64,000 nt of DNA from the NCBI RefSeq assembly GCF_005497185.1, contig NZ_RJTN01000004.1, positions 1 through 64,000 on the forward strand, given 5' to 3'. The notes beneath the pieces were generated by a model. It saw only the letters and a program-made list of their open reading frames with translations, was not told the DNA's origin and made no database searches. Below are positions 9,001 through 15,485 of the stretch, piece by piece (the stretch's first letter is position 1; every line of letters begins with the position of its first letter). The position numbers and the translations under genes were made by a program. This DNA comes from Pectobacterium polonicum (lineage in GTDB: Bacteria > Pseudomonadota > Gammaproteobacteria > Enterobacterales > Enterobacteriaceae).

Positions 9001-10234
9001 CTTCAGGCTGTGGGTCAGAATCAGGGGAAGAAAGGCCGAAAAGCAGCGCGGCAGGCGGTATCATCTCGTCTTCAGTGGTGCTCTCCATCGCGGCCAGCAG
9101 ACGCGGGCTGTCGTCAGTGTCGCCATACAGCAAGACACCGCACAGCCGACCGTCGCGCAGGAGCAGACGACGATAGTGCTGCGTCTGCGGATCAAAAGTG
9201 GTGTACACCTCATCATTCGGTGCCACGTTAATATCGCCGCCGCTGACTACGCCAATCCCTGTGACCTTCAGTCGCGTCGTCGCCTGTTCACGCTGATAGT
9301 CTTGCGGTGCATGTCCAGCAAGGCGCTGTGCCACCAGCGTAGCCTGCGCGAAACACGGGGCAACCAGCCCAAAGGTTTCGCCATTGAGTTCACAGCATTC
9401 GCCGATCGCGCTGATGTAGGGGTCGGCGGTTTGCAGTTGTCCATCCACCAGCACGCCACGGTTGCAGGGCAAGTCGCATTCACGCGCCAGTTGGCTGGCA
9501 GGAATCACGCCCGCGGTCACCACCACCAGACCCGCCGGAATCGTGCGGCCATCTGCCAGTGCGACCGCCGTCACCCCGCGTTCATCGCCATGCAGCGCCA
9601 CAACCTGCACATCCGTCTCGCAGGCAATGCCGCGTTCGCGCAGGCTGTCGCACAGCAGGTCGCTCGCCGTGGCATCCAGTTGACGCTCCATCAGAACCGG
9701 AACGCGATGCAGCAACGTGACGTCGGCACCACGCAGTTGCAGCGCTGCGGCGGCTTCAATGCCGAGCAGGCCACCACCAATCACCACCGCAGGGACGGAC
9801 TGGCGAATCGTCGTCAGCATCAGTTCGACATCATCCAGCGTGCGGAAGCCGCACACGCCCGCCAGATCGATACCCGGCATCGGCGGCATAAACGGCGTGG
9901 AGCCGGTCGCCAACACCAGATGATCGTAATGCAGTTGCCGTTGCGTCGTTGTCACCTCACGCTGCTGGCGATCGATATGGGTTACCCGCTCACCCAGCAG
10001 AGTGTTCACCGGCAGCGCCGCATCGTCGTCAATAGCAGCTGGCGTCAACAGCGTATCCGTAAACGCTTTTTCGCCGCTTAATACCGGCGACAGCAGGATA
10101 CGGTTATAGCTGGCGCGCGGTTCATCACCAATCACGGTGATTCGGAAGCGCGTGGCGGCCAGTTGGCGCAGCACATCGACGAATCGCGCACTCGCCATCC
10201 CGTTACCAATCACAATCAGATGCGGTTTCATCAT
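6044..10234 (-). CDS. nasCB: NasC-NasB fusion: nitrate reductase electron-transfer flavoprotein fused to NAD(P)H nitrite reductase (NirB plus NirD domains)
   Basis: A single 1396-residue open frame. Residues 1-417 are a pyridine-nucleotide-disulphide oxidoreductase with FAD (VIGNGMASARF) and NAD(P)H (VVIGGGLLGIEAA) motifs, corresponding to NasC, which passes electrons to nitrate reductase. From M418 a second similar flavoprotein domain begins (VVVGHGMVGHYF, VVIGGGLLGLEAA). Then come a BFD-type [2Fe-2S] segment (CSCHNVSKG and CTKAGTGCGGC, about residue 840), nitrite/sulphite reductase half-domains, and the sirohaem-[4Fe-4S] cysteines C-x5-C (CVGSTWC, about 1055) and C-x3-C (CTREC, about 1095). 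A NirD-like Rieske-fold tail without the Rieske Cys/His ligands follows (about 1270-1370). ATG 8983 at the junction keeps its own TAAGGAT element, so a separate NasB could also be made. Tandem ATGs at 10234 and 10231 are the likely start, 16 bp after nasD. Confidence 0.93.
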   Translation of the reverse strand: MMKPHLIVIGNGMASARFVDVLRQLAATRFRITVIGDEPRASYNRILLSPVLSGEKAFTDTLLTPAAIDDDAALPVNTLLGERVTHIDRQQREVTTTQRQLHYDHLVLATGSTPFMPPMPGIDLAGVCGFRTLDDVELMLTTIRQSVPAVVIGGGLLGIEAAAALQLRGADVTLLHRVPVLMERQLDATASDLLCDSLRERGIACETDVQVVALHGDERGVTAVALADGRTIPAGLVVVTAGVIPASQLARECDLPCNRGVLVDGQLQTADPYISAIGECCELNGETFGLVAPCFAQATLVAQRLAGHAPQDYQREQATTRLKVTGIGVVSGGDINVAPNDEVYTTFDPQTQHYRRLLLRDGRLCGVLLYGDTDDSPRLLAAMESTTEDEMIPPAALLFGLSSPDSDPQPEAVRIPVMSKPILVVVGHGMVGHYFLEQLVERDLHQHYHIVVFGEERHEAYDRVHLSEYFSGRSAASLSLVKDGFFAESGIELRSASEIVAIDRERQCVSDAQGRETAYDKLVLATGSYAFVPPIPGNTRPGCLVYRTLDDLDAIAAQAKKAKSGVVIGGGLLGLEAANALRQLGLDTHVVEFAPRLMAVQLDDGGATMLRRKIEALGVQIHLSKETREITDGEQALHRLCFADGSILETDLVLFSAGIRPRDKLADSCDLEKGPRGGIVIDDRCQTSDDAIFAIGECALWKGQIFGLVAPGYQMARSVADTLAQRDTPFTGADMSTKLKLLGVEVASIGDAHGRTAGSQSYQWTDGPNEVYKKIVVSADGKRLLGAVLIGDSSDYSTLLQMMLNDMPLPAQPEGLILPARSGDAPKGLGVAALPASAQICSCHNVSKGDISAAVAGGCGELGALKTCTKAGTGCGGCVPLLKQVMEYELTQLGVEVKKDICEHFAYSRQELYHLIRVHEIRSFDSLLERYGHGLGCEVCKPLVGSMLASCWNDYLLQPQHLPLQDTNDRFFANIQKDGTYSVVPRVPAGEITPEGLIAIGQVAQRYNLYTKITGGQRVDLFGARLEQLPAIWRELIDAGFETGHAYGKSLRTVKSCVGSTWCRYGVQDSTGLAIQLEHRYKGLRSPHKVKMAVSGCTRECAEAQSKDIGVIATDKGWNLYVCGNGGMKPRHADLFASDLDTETLLRTIDRVLMFYIRTGDRLQRTSTWMDNLEGGIDYLRQVILEDSLNIGEELDKEMQRVVDAYQCEWQTTLESPERLALFRGFLNSDSPDEAVVMVPERGQIRPAQDHEKTVSPEPAVLKPAAHEAEWVQVATLSDIPRHAGMAARLGQQQIALFHLPGSEQQVYALENHEPGSGANVLSRGLLGDVAGEPVVISPLYKKRFKLRDGVSTDDSALYVRAWPVRVEDDEIWVCRQPLAVPESVGLADNDMAKAS

Positions 10235-10250
10235 CGTTCCGGCCTCGCTG

Positions 10251-11045
10251 TCAGGCTGCTTTAGGCTGTTTTTCATATAAGAAATGCAGCACCTGCTGAC
10301 GGTAGTGGTGGTAGCGTGGATCGTCGGCCAGCACGACGCGTGAACGCGGACGTTCCAGCTCAACTTTCATAATTTCACCAACCGTCGCCGCTGGGCCGTT
10401 GGTCATCATCAGCACGCGATCCGACAGCAGCACCGCTTCGTCGACATCGTGGGTAATCAGCACAATCGTGGTTTGCAACCGCTGCTGAATCTCCATCACC
10501 GCATCCTGAAGATGTGCGCGAGTCAGTGCATCCAGCGCACCGAACGGTTCATCCATCAGCAGGACTTTCGGCTTCATGGCCAGCGCACGGGCGATGCCTA
10601 CACGCTGCTTCATCCCGCCGGAAATCTCATTAGGCCGCTTGTTCAGCGCATGCCCCATGTGTACCAGTTCCAGATTGTGGGCAATCCACTCATGCATCTC
10701 GTGCTTGTTCATCTGCCCGCGAAACACCTGCCGTACCGCCAGCGCCACGTTTTCGTAGGTGGTCAGCCACGGCAGCAGAGAATGGTTCTGAAAGACCACG
10801 CCGCGCTCCGGCCCCGGTCCGTCAATTTCACGGTTGTCACACAACAGGCCGCCGCTGCTCGGCAGCGTCAGACCGGCGATCAGATTCAATAACGTAGATT
10901 TGCCGCAGCCGGAATGGCCGATCAGGCTGATAGTTTCACCGGTGTGAATATCAAAACTCACCTGATCCAACGCCAGAAACTCACCGCTGGCGGTATTGAA
11001 ACGCTGGCTCACCTGTTGCACTTGAATAATCGGTGTTGTACGCAT
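10251..11045 (-). CDS. nasD: Nitrate ABC transporter ATP-binding protein
   Basis: A 264-residue ABC ATPase of the nitrate/sulphonate/taurine class (NrtD/SsuB-like). It has Walker A GHSGCGKST (residues 43-51), Q-loop FQNHSLLPWLT, signature ISGGMKQRV, Walker B VLLMDEPFGALD and the switch His in LITHDVDEA. It powers import of nitrate/nitrite through NasE. ATG 11045 is chosen over upstream in-frame codons because AAGGAG sits 6 bases upstream and residue 1 then fits the family. It starts 10 bp after nasE ends and is followed closely by the nasCB fusion. Confidence 0.95.
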   Translation of the reverse strand: MRTTPIIQVQQVSQRFNTASGEFLALDQVSFDIHTGETISLIGHSGCGKSTLLNLIAGLTLPSSGGLLCDNREIDGPGPERGVVFQNHSLLPWLTTYENVALAVRQVFRGQMNKHEMHEWIAHNLELVHMGHALNKRPNEISGGMKQRVGIARALAMKPKVLLMDEPFGALDALTRAHLQDAVMEIQQRLQTTIVLITHDVDEAVLLSDRVLMMTNGPAATVGEIMKVELERPRSRVVLADDPRYHHYRQQVLHFLYEKQPKAA

Positions 11046-11055
11046 CGTCGGCTCC

Positions 11056-11973
11056 TTAGCGGTTGTCATAGCTGAAACGGTTAGCAATCCACACCAGTCC
11101 CTGCTCAAGCAGCAGACCGATAACGCCAATCACCACGATGGCGATAATGATGTTTTCCACATTCAAGTTGTTCCACTCGTTCCAAATCCAGAAGCCGATA
11201 CCGACGCCGCCGGTCAGCATTTCCGCCGCCACAATCACCAGCCAGGCAACACCAATTGACAGACGCACGCCGGTCAATACGTTAGGCAGCACCGCCGGCA
11301 GCAGAATTTTGTGCATGATGGTGAATTCAGAGAGCTTCAGTACGCGCGCTACGTTCAGATAATCCTGTGGAATACGGCGCACGCCTTCGGCGGTATTGAG
11401 AATCATCGGCCAGATGGAGCAGATAAAAATGGTCCAACTGGATGCTGGTTCGGCACGTTGGAACAGCAGCAGGCCGATAGGCAGCCAGGCCAGCGGACTG
11501 ACCGGACGCAGCAGCGAAATGATCGGATTGAGCATGTTGGCCAGAAACGTAAACCGACCAATCAGGAAACCAGCAGGAATGCCGACCAGTGCCGCCAGTC
11601 CGAAGCCAATGCCAACACGTTGCAGTGAGGCCAATACGTTCCAACCGATGCCCTGATCGTTCGGCCCTGCGATGTAAAACGGATCGGCAAAGAGGCTGAG
11701 CGCCGCAAGCCAGGTCGTCCACGGCGTCGGGAAGTTTTCGCTGTTGAGCGCAGCAATCTGCCAGACCGCAACCAGCAGCCCCAGTCCGAGTGCCGCAGGA
11801 AAGAGTTGCTGAAACAGCTTGCGCAGCAGCGGGCGGTAGGCGAAAGCCGGTGCCGCCGGTGCTTTTGCAGGCGTTGCGGGTTTAGTTGGCAGCGGCGTAA
11901 TTTCAGCGCTGTGTACGGTTTCCGGGGCGTTATCCGCGGTAATTGGAATGACCTGGGCCTGGTTTTTCATCAT
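11056..11973 (-). CDS. nasE: Nitrate ABC transporter permease
   Basis: A 305-residue inner-membrane permease. After a Pro/Ala-rich cytoplasmic N-terminus (about residues 10-45), there are about six membrane segments and the binding-protein-dependent transport motif around ARVLKLSEFTIMHKILLPAVLPNVLTG split by the cytoplasmic loop (EAA-type loop that docks the ATPase). The sequence LLRPVSPLAWLPIGLLLF is typical of NrtB/TauC/SsuC permeases. Tandem ATGs at 11973/11970 have a GTGAGG element upstream; a GTG at 11982 overlaps the nasF stop and is less likely. It lies between nasF and nasD. Confidence 0.94.
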   Translation of the reverse strand: MMKNQAQVIPITADNAPETVHSAEITPLPTKPATPAKAPAAPAFAYRPLLRKLFQQLFPAALGLGLLVAVWQIAALNSENFPTPWTTWLAALSLFADPFYIAGPNDQGIGWNVLASLQRVGIGFGLAALVGIPAGFLIGRFTFLANMLNPIISLLRPVSPLAWLPIGLLLFQRAEPASSWTIFICSIWPMILNTAEGVRRIPQDYLNVARVLKLSEFTIMHKILLPAVLPNVLTGVRLSIGVAWLVIVAAEMLTGGVGIGFWIWNEWNNLNVENIIIAIVVIGVIGLLLEQGLVWIANRFSYDNR

Positions 11974-11982
11974 CAACCTCAC

Positions 11983-13242
11983 TTATTTCTTCACGCTAAA
12001 ACTGTTGGCATAACCCGCGGGATCGCTACCATCCCAGCGACGGCCATCGATGAGCACGCTGCTGCGCATGTCGCTACCGGGCAACGACACATTCCCCACG
12101 GCATCGGCCGCCTGCTTATAGATATCAATACGGTTAACCTGCTTCGCGACGGCCAGATAATCCGGCTCTTCGGTGAGCAAGCCCCAGCGTTTGTGCTGGG
12201 TGAGGAACCACATGCCGTCGGACAGGTACGGGTAGTTCACGGAACCGTCGTGGTAGAAACGCATCGCGTGTTCGTCTTTCCAGCTTTTCCCCAGCCCGTT
12301 CTCGTACTGGCCCAGCATGCGTCCGACGATGGTTTCTTCTTTGGCATTGATGTAGGCGCGTCCGGCAATGACACCAGCCGTTTCGCGGCGGTTGTCATCA
12401 GAGGCATCAATCCAGCGTGAGGCATCGAGGATCGCGGCGGTCAGCGCACGGGCGCTATTCGGATTGCCGTTCACCCAGTCGGAGCGGGTACCCAACACTT
12501 TTTCTGGGTGATCCGGCCAAATGTCTTGCGAGGTGGCGGCGGTAAAACCGATTTTTTCGCTGATGGCACGCTGATTCCACGGTTCGCCGACGCAATAGCC
12601 AACCATGTTGCCAATCTTCATGTTCATCACCATCTGCGGCGGCGGCACCACCACGGTGCGCACGTCGTTCAGCGGATGAATGCCAGCGGAAGCCAGCCAG
12701 TAATAGAGCCACATGGCGTGCGTGCCGGTTGGGAAGGTTTGGGCGAAGGTATAGGTGCCAGCCGGGCTGGCAGCGATATACTTTTGCAACGCGGCGAGAT
12801 CCGTGACGTTGGCTTCACGCAACTGGTTCGCCAGCGTGATGCCTTGTCCGTTCTGGTTGAGCGTCATCAGTGCCGCCATGTTGCTCTGCCCTCCGGACAG
12901 CCCCATTTGCAGGCCATACAGCTGACCATACAGAATGTGTGCGGCGTCCAGCTCGCCCGATACCAACTTGTCACGTACCGCAGCCCAACTGGCTTCTTTA
13001 CTGGGAACAATGGTGATGCCGTATTTCTTATCGAAACCTTTCACTGCCGCCATCACGACCGAGGCGCAGTCCGTCAACGGGATAAACCCAACCCGAATTT
13101 CCTTTTTCTCCGGCGCATCGGAACCGGCGGCCCAGGCGCTATTCATCAACCCTGGCAGCATCAGGCTGCCCCCCAGTGCGGCGCTCCCCAACAGAAATTG
13201 GCGGCGAGAGACGGTCATGCTTTTGGTTTTGGAATCACTCAT
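11983..13242 (-). CDS. nasF: Periplasmic nitrate-binding protein with Tat signal
   Basis: A 419-residue substrate-binding protein of the NrtA/CmpA family, the first gene of the nas operon. The N-terminus has a twin-arginine signal (S-R13-R14-Q-F-L-L-G), a hydrophobic stretch and a likely cleavage after NSAWA, so it is exported folded. The mature part has the family segments RVGFIPLTDCASVVMA, the nitrate-pocket region around HAMWLYYWLASAG, and VVVPPPQMVMNMKIGN / GYCVGEPWNQRA. The start at 13242 has AAGGGTG upstream; a longer upstream frame runs into the leader terminator and is rejected. Expression is likely governed by the leader described upstream. Confidence 0.95.
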   Translation of the reverse strand: MSDSKTKSMTVSRRQFLLGSAALGGSLMLPGLMNSAWAAGSDAPEKKEIRVGFIPLTDCASVVMAAVKGFDKKYGITIVPSKEASWAAVRDKLVSGELDAAHILYGQLYGLQMGLSGGQSNMAALMTLNQNGQGITLANQLREANVTDLAALQKYIAASPAGTYTFAQTFPTGTHAMWLYYWLASAGIHPLNDVRTVVVPPPQMVMNMKIGNMVGYCVGEPWNQRAISEKIGFTAATSQDIWPDHPEKVLGTRSDWVNGNPNSARALTAAILDASRWIDASDDNRRETAGVIAGRAYINAKEETIVGRMLGQYENGLGKSWKDEHAMRFYHDGSVNYPYLSDGMWFLTQHKRWGLLTEEPDYLAVAKQVNRIDIYKQAADAVGNVSLPGSDMRSSVLIDGRRWDGSDPAGYANSFSVKK

Positions 13243-13280
13243 CAACGACACCCTTGCGCAAAACACCTTTTCAGGCGGTA

Positions 13281-13336
13281 AAAACAAAAACGGCGTCCAC
13301 AAGCCCATGCAGAATCTGCACGCTTATGGACGCCGT
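13281..13336 (-). terminator. nas leader intrinsic terminator (antitermination target)
   Basis: On the minus strand ACGGCGTCCA (13336-13327) pairs perfectly with TGGACGCCGT (13299-13290). The stem is extended by AAG/CTT, with a smaller TGCAG/CTGCA hairpin in the loop, and is followed directly by TTTTTGTTTT (13290-13281). It sits 38 bp before the nasF start, so it must be bypassed for operon expression. This is the arrangement known for the Klebsiella nasF leader. Confidence 0.92.
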
Positions 13337-13370
13337 TGTCCGATTAACACCTTCCGCACCGCCGTTGGCC
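13328..13370 (-). promoter_or_regulatory. NasR (ANTAR) RNA target: hexaloop hairpin pair overlapping the leader terminator
   Basis: GGAC-AACGGC-GTCC (13341-13328, minus strand) is a 4-bp stem with a six-base loop having A at position 1 and G at position 4, the signature of ANTAR-protein binding hairpins. It shares its 3' arm with the 5' arm of the terminator stem, so the two folds exclude each other. The same loop sequence AACGGC occurs 29 bases upstream between GGCC and GGTG (13370-13357) and is a weaker candidate for the first hairpin of the pair. NasR bound to nitrate would stabilise the hexaloop and stop termination (known in Klebsiella; inferred here). Confidence 0.8.
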
Positions 13371-13412
13371 CGAAACGCATTATGAATGTTTGGTTGTTGC
13401 TAATGAGTTAAA

Positions 13413-13427
13413 GCAAGGTTTGTGCCA
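13413..13427 (-). promoter_or_regulatory. Sigma-54 promoter of the nas operon
   Basis: Reading the minus strand, TGGCAC-AAACC-TTGC (13427-13413) matches the -24/-12 sigma-54 consensus TGGCAC-N5-TTGC exactly. Transcription would begin near 13401, giving a leader of about 160 bases containing the ANTAR target and terminator. This implies nitrogen control through NtrC, as for Klebsiella nasF. I did not find a convincing NtrC site pair upstream by eye. Confidence 0.9.
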
Positions 13428-13901
13428 GCTATCACAGTTTTACATATTGCCGAGGGGAGTGGTTTAATCATGAGGTGAACTGAAATTTAGGTAACAATAT
13501 GTAATTTAAGGTTATTGTTTCGTGCGCCAGAGTATTGCTATTTCTATGCTACGCCGTAGCACGCGCCCGACACGGGGCGCTCAGTCGTCGCCGCCCCGTG
13601 ACCCGTGGCTTTTTCGCGAGAAATAACGTCGCTACGCGATACCTTCATAAAAAACAGCCTCTTAACGGACCGCCGTTGACGCGTTCCCGACGCGGCAACG
13701 GCTTTCGCGGCTTCCCTGCCGCTCATCCTAAGTCTGTTTTTTCTTCAGCGTTATTTACGCTTATCACAGCACAACGACAGCGAGAACCAGCTACGCACGA
13801 AACCACCTCATACTGTTGGTATTCCGTTATTTTACCTCCCACGAGGGCACTCCTTGCACCGCCAACTGGCAGAACACGCACAGTTCATGTGCATATACCC
13901 C
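13428..13901. other. Intergenic region between nas promoter and nasR
   Basis: 474 bp with no gene I can support. Open frames on both strands have no ribosome-binding site or recognisable product. It holds a GC-rich inverted repeat, CACGGGGCG (13571-13579) and CGCCCCGTG (13592-13600), that could end the nasR transcript, although no T-run follows on the minus strand. Activator sites for the sigma-54 promoter would be expected in 13430-13560. Confidence 0.5.
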
Positions 13902-13912
13902 TTAAGGGGTAT
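13895..13912. repeat. 18-bp perfect palindrome over the nasR stop codon
   Basis: ATACCCCTTAAGGGGTAT is perfectly self-complementary and contains the nasR TAA. It could be a small hairpin at the end of the message or a protein-binding site; nothing in the window decides between these. Confidence 0.6.
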
Positions 13913-15191
13913 CTCCGAATACATCTGCCACCGCGAGCATCGCCGTCGCGATGTCAATCAGCTTTTTATTCTGGCTCATCGCCATGCGACGCAGGGTTTT
14001 GTAGGCCTCTTCTTCGCTTAATCCACGGTGTTGCATCAGTAAGCCCTTCGCACGATCGATCTGCTTTCTTTCATTCAACGTGGCTCGCAGCGCAGCCAAT
14101 TCATGATCCTGCGCCTGTAAGCGACGCGACTGTTGCTGCACCAGCGACAGCAGCGATCGCCCCAGCTGTGGGCTGACGCCGTCACTATGTAGCCAACCGG
14201 GCTGCACGTTTTGTCCTTCCACGTCGTGACCGGCGATAAATATCGAATAACCGGGATCGTCACCTTCCTGCTGCGCCATTAGCTCTTCAAAATCAGCCAG
14301 TTGATCGCTGCATGCCTTCTCCGCTGCCGCAATACGCGTTCGACAGCGCTGCATCAGCGTCAGCTCCAGTTCATCTTCCATTTTTTTCATTTCATCGATG
14401 CGCCGCGTGGCAACCGAAAACCAGTGCAGGCTATCGGCTTCCGACAGTTTTTCTATCGGGCTGCGAGTGCACACGATGCGACGCAGACGTTCAAACTCAC
14501 TGTCCACCGCGATAGTGCGCCACCGCCGCTGGCTTTCTTCGTCGCTAAAATTCAGGAAGGTATCGAAACAGCGCTCCTGCCGTTCAATTAAGTCCAGTAG
14601 CTTTTGCCGGGTGTCCTCATCGACACTCCCCCCAGCATAAGCCGCCGCACCGACAGCACGCTCCTGCCCCGCCAGCTCTTTCCCTTGCATAAAACTGAAC
14701 ATGGCAATCAGCGCCCGGGAAATCCCCGGATCGGCCGCCGTGTCCGACACCTCAAAAACCAGCGCCAATAGGTTACGAATAATGTCGTTGAAAAATGTCA
14801 TCGCCTGCGGCTGGGGCAGCAAACGTTGGCGAGTCTGCTGACGCAGTGCAGGCAGCAGACTCAGCGCATAGACCACGCTGGCAACACGGCTGAATAGGCG
14901 ACTCGCCTGCGGCAATTCCGCCGTCATTTTTTCCAACCCGGCCAGATGCGCCATCAGATTCGTCTGCGCCACCTGTACATCCCTTTCACGTAGCATCAGC
15001 TCATCGGCGAAGAATCGACCGTCGGAGCAAAGAAACAGATTGGCCGTCCCTCGTTCGCGCTGTAGTAGATGCACAAGCTGGCTGATCTTTCCCACCAGCT
15101 CGCCACTTTGCAGCAAGTAACGCAGGCTGTTCAGCTCACACTGGCGCGAGGCGAGTAAAAATCGAATTGTCGTTGAAGGCTCTGCCACCAT
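13902..15191 (-). CDS. nasR: Nitrate/nitrite-responsive transcription antiterminator NasR
   Basis: A 429-residue regulator with an N-terminal NIT nitrate/nitrite-sensing helical domain (about residues 30-290; typical QRERGTANLFL motif near residue 45) and a C-terminal ANTAR RNA-binding domain (about 370-425, ALRATLNERKQIDRAKGLLMQ then GLSEEEAYKTLRRMAM). In Klebsiella, NasR binds the nasF leader hairpin when nitrate or nitrite is present and prevents termination. The matching leader is found 0.5 kb downstream. ATG 15191 has AGGAGAG 5-11 bases upstream; a longer frame from 15290 lacks one. It is a separate unit read in the same direction as the nas operon. Confidence 0.95.
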   Translation of the reverse strand: MVAEPSTTIRFLLASRQCELNSLRYLLQSGELVGKISQLVHLLQRERGTANLFLCSDGRFFADELMLRERDVQVAQTNLMAHLAGLEKMTAELPQASRLFSRVASVVYALSLLPALRQQTRQRLLPQPQAMTFFNDIIRNLLALVFEVSDTAADPGISRALIAMFSFMQGKELAGQERAVGAAAYAGGSVDEDTRQKLLDLIERQERCFDTFLNFSDEESQRRWRTIAVDSEFERLRRIVCTRSPIEKLSEADSLHWFSVATRRIDEMKKMEDELELTLMQRCRTRIAAAEKACSDQLADFEELMAQQEGDDPGYSIFIAGHDVEGQNVQPGWLHSDGVSPQLGRSLLSLVQQQSRRLQAQDHELAALRATLNERKQIDRAKGLLMQHRGLSEEEAYKTLRRMAMSQNKKLIDIATAMLAVADVFGDTP

Positions 15192-15485
15192 CGCTGTCTC
15201 TCCTGAAAAAATCACATTCAGGAATATGCAATTAGCGCGCCATTTGCACCCATTCACATTTGGCGGGAAGCAAGGACATGTTGTCCGCACGATGGCTGCC
15301 GAGCTCGTACACGTTTCACTTCAATTTTTAAACTCCGTTACTAAACCAGCCCCATCGCAAAAGGTACTCTCATCATCGTTACTAAAACTGTTTTATAGCC
15401 ATCGGCATGATGCTGACATCGGCGTGGAAACAGAAAGAATCGCTGTAAAAGCCGCATCGTAGCGACGTCACAACCATAGGAACGC

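Noticed and set aside
8369-10081. 570-codon open frame on the plus strand opposite nasCB
   Set aside because: Low-complexity Arg/His/Gln-rich translation, no ribosome-binding site, and fully antisense to a gene with clear domains.
13535-14176. 213-codon plus-strand frame between the nas promoter and nasR
   Set aside because: Its second half is antisense to nasR; no ribosome-binding site and no recognisable product.
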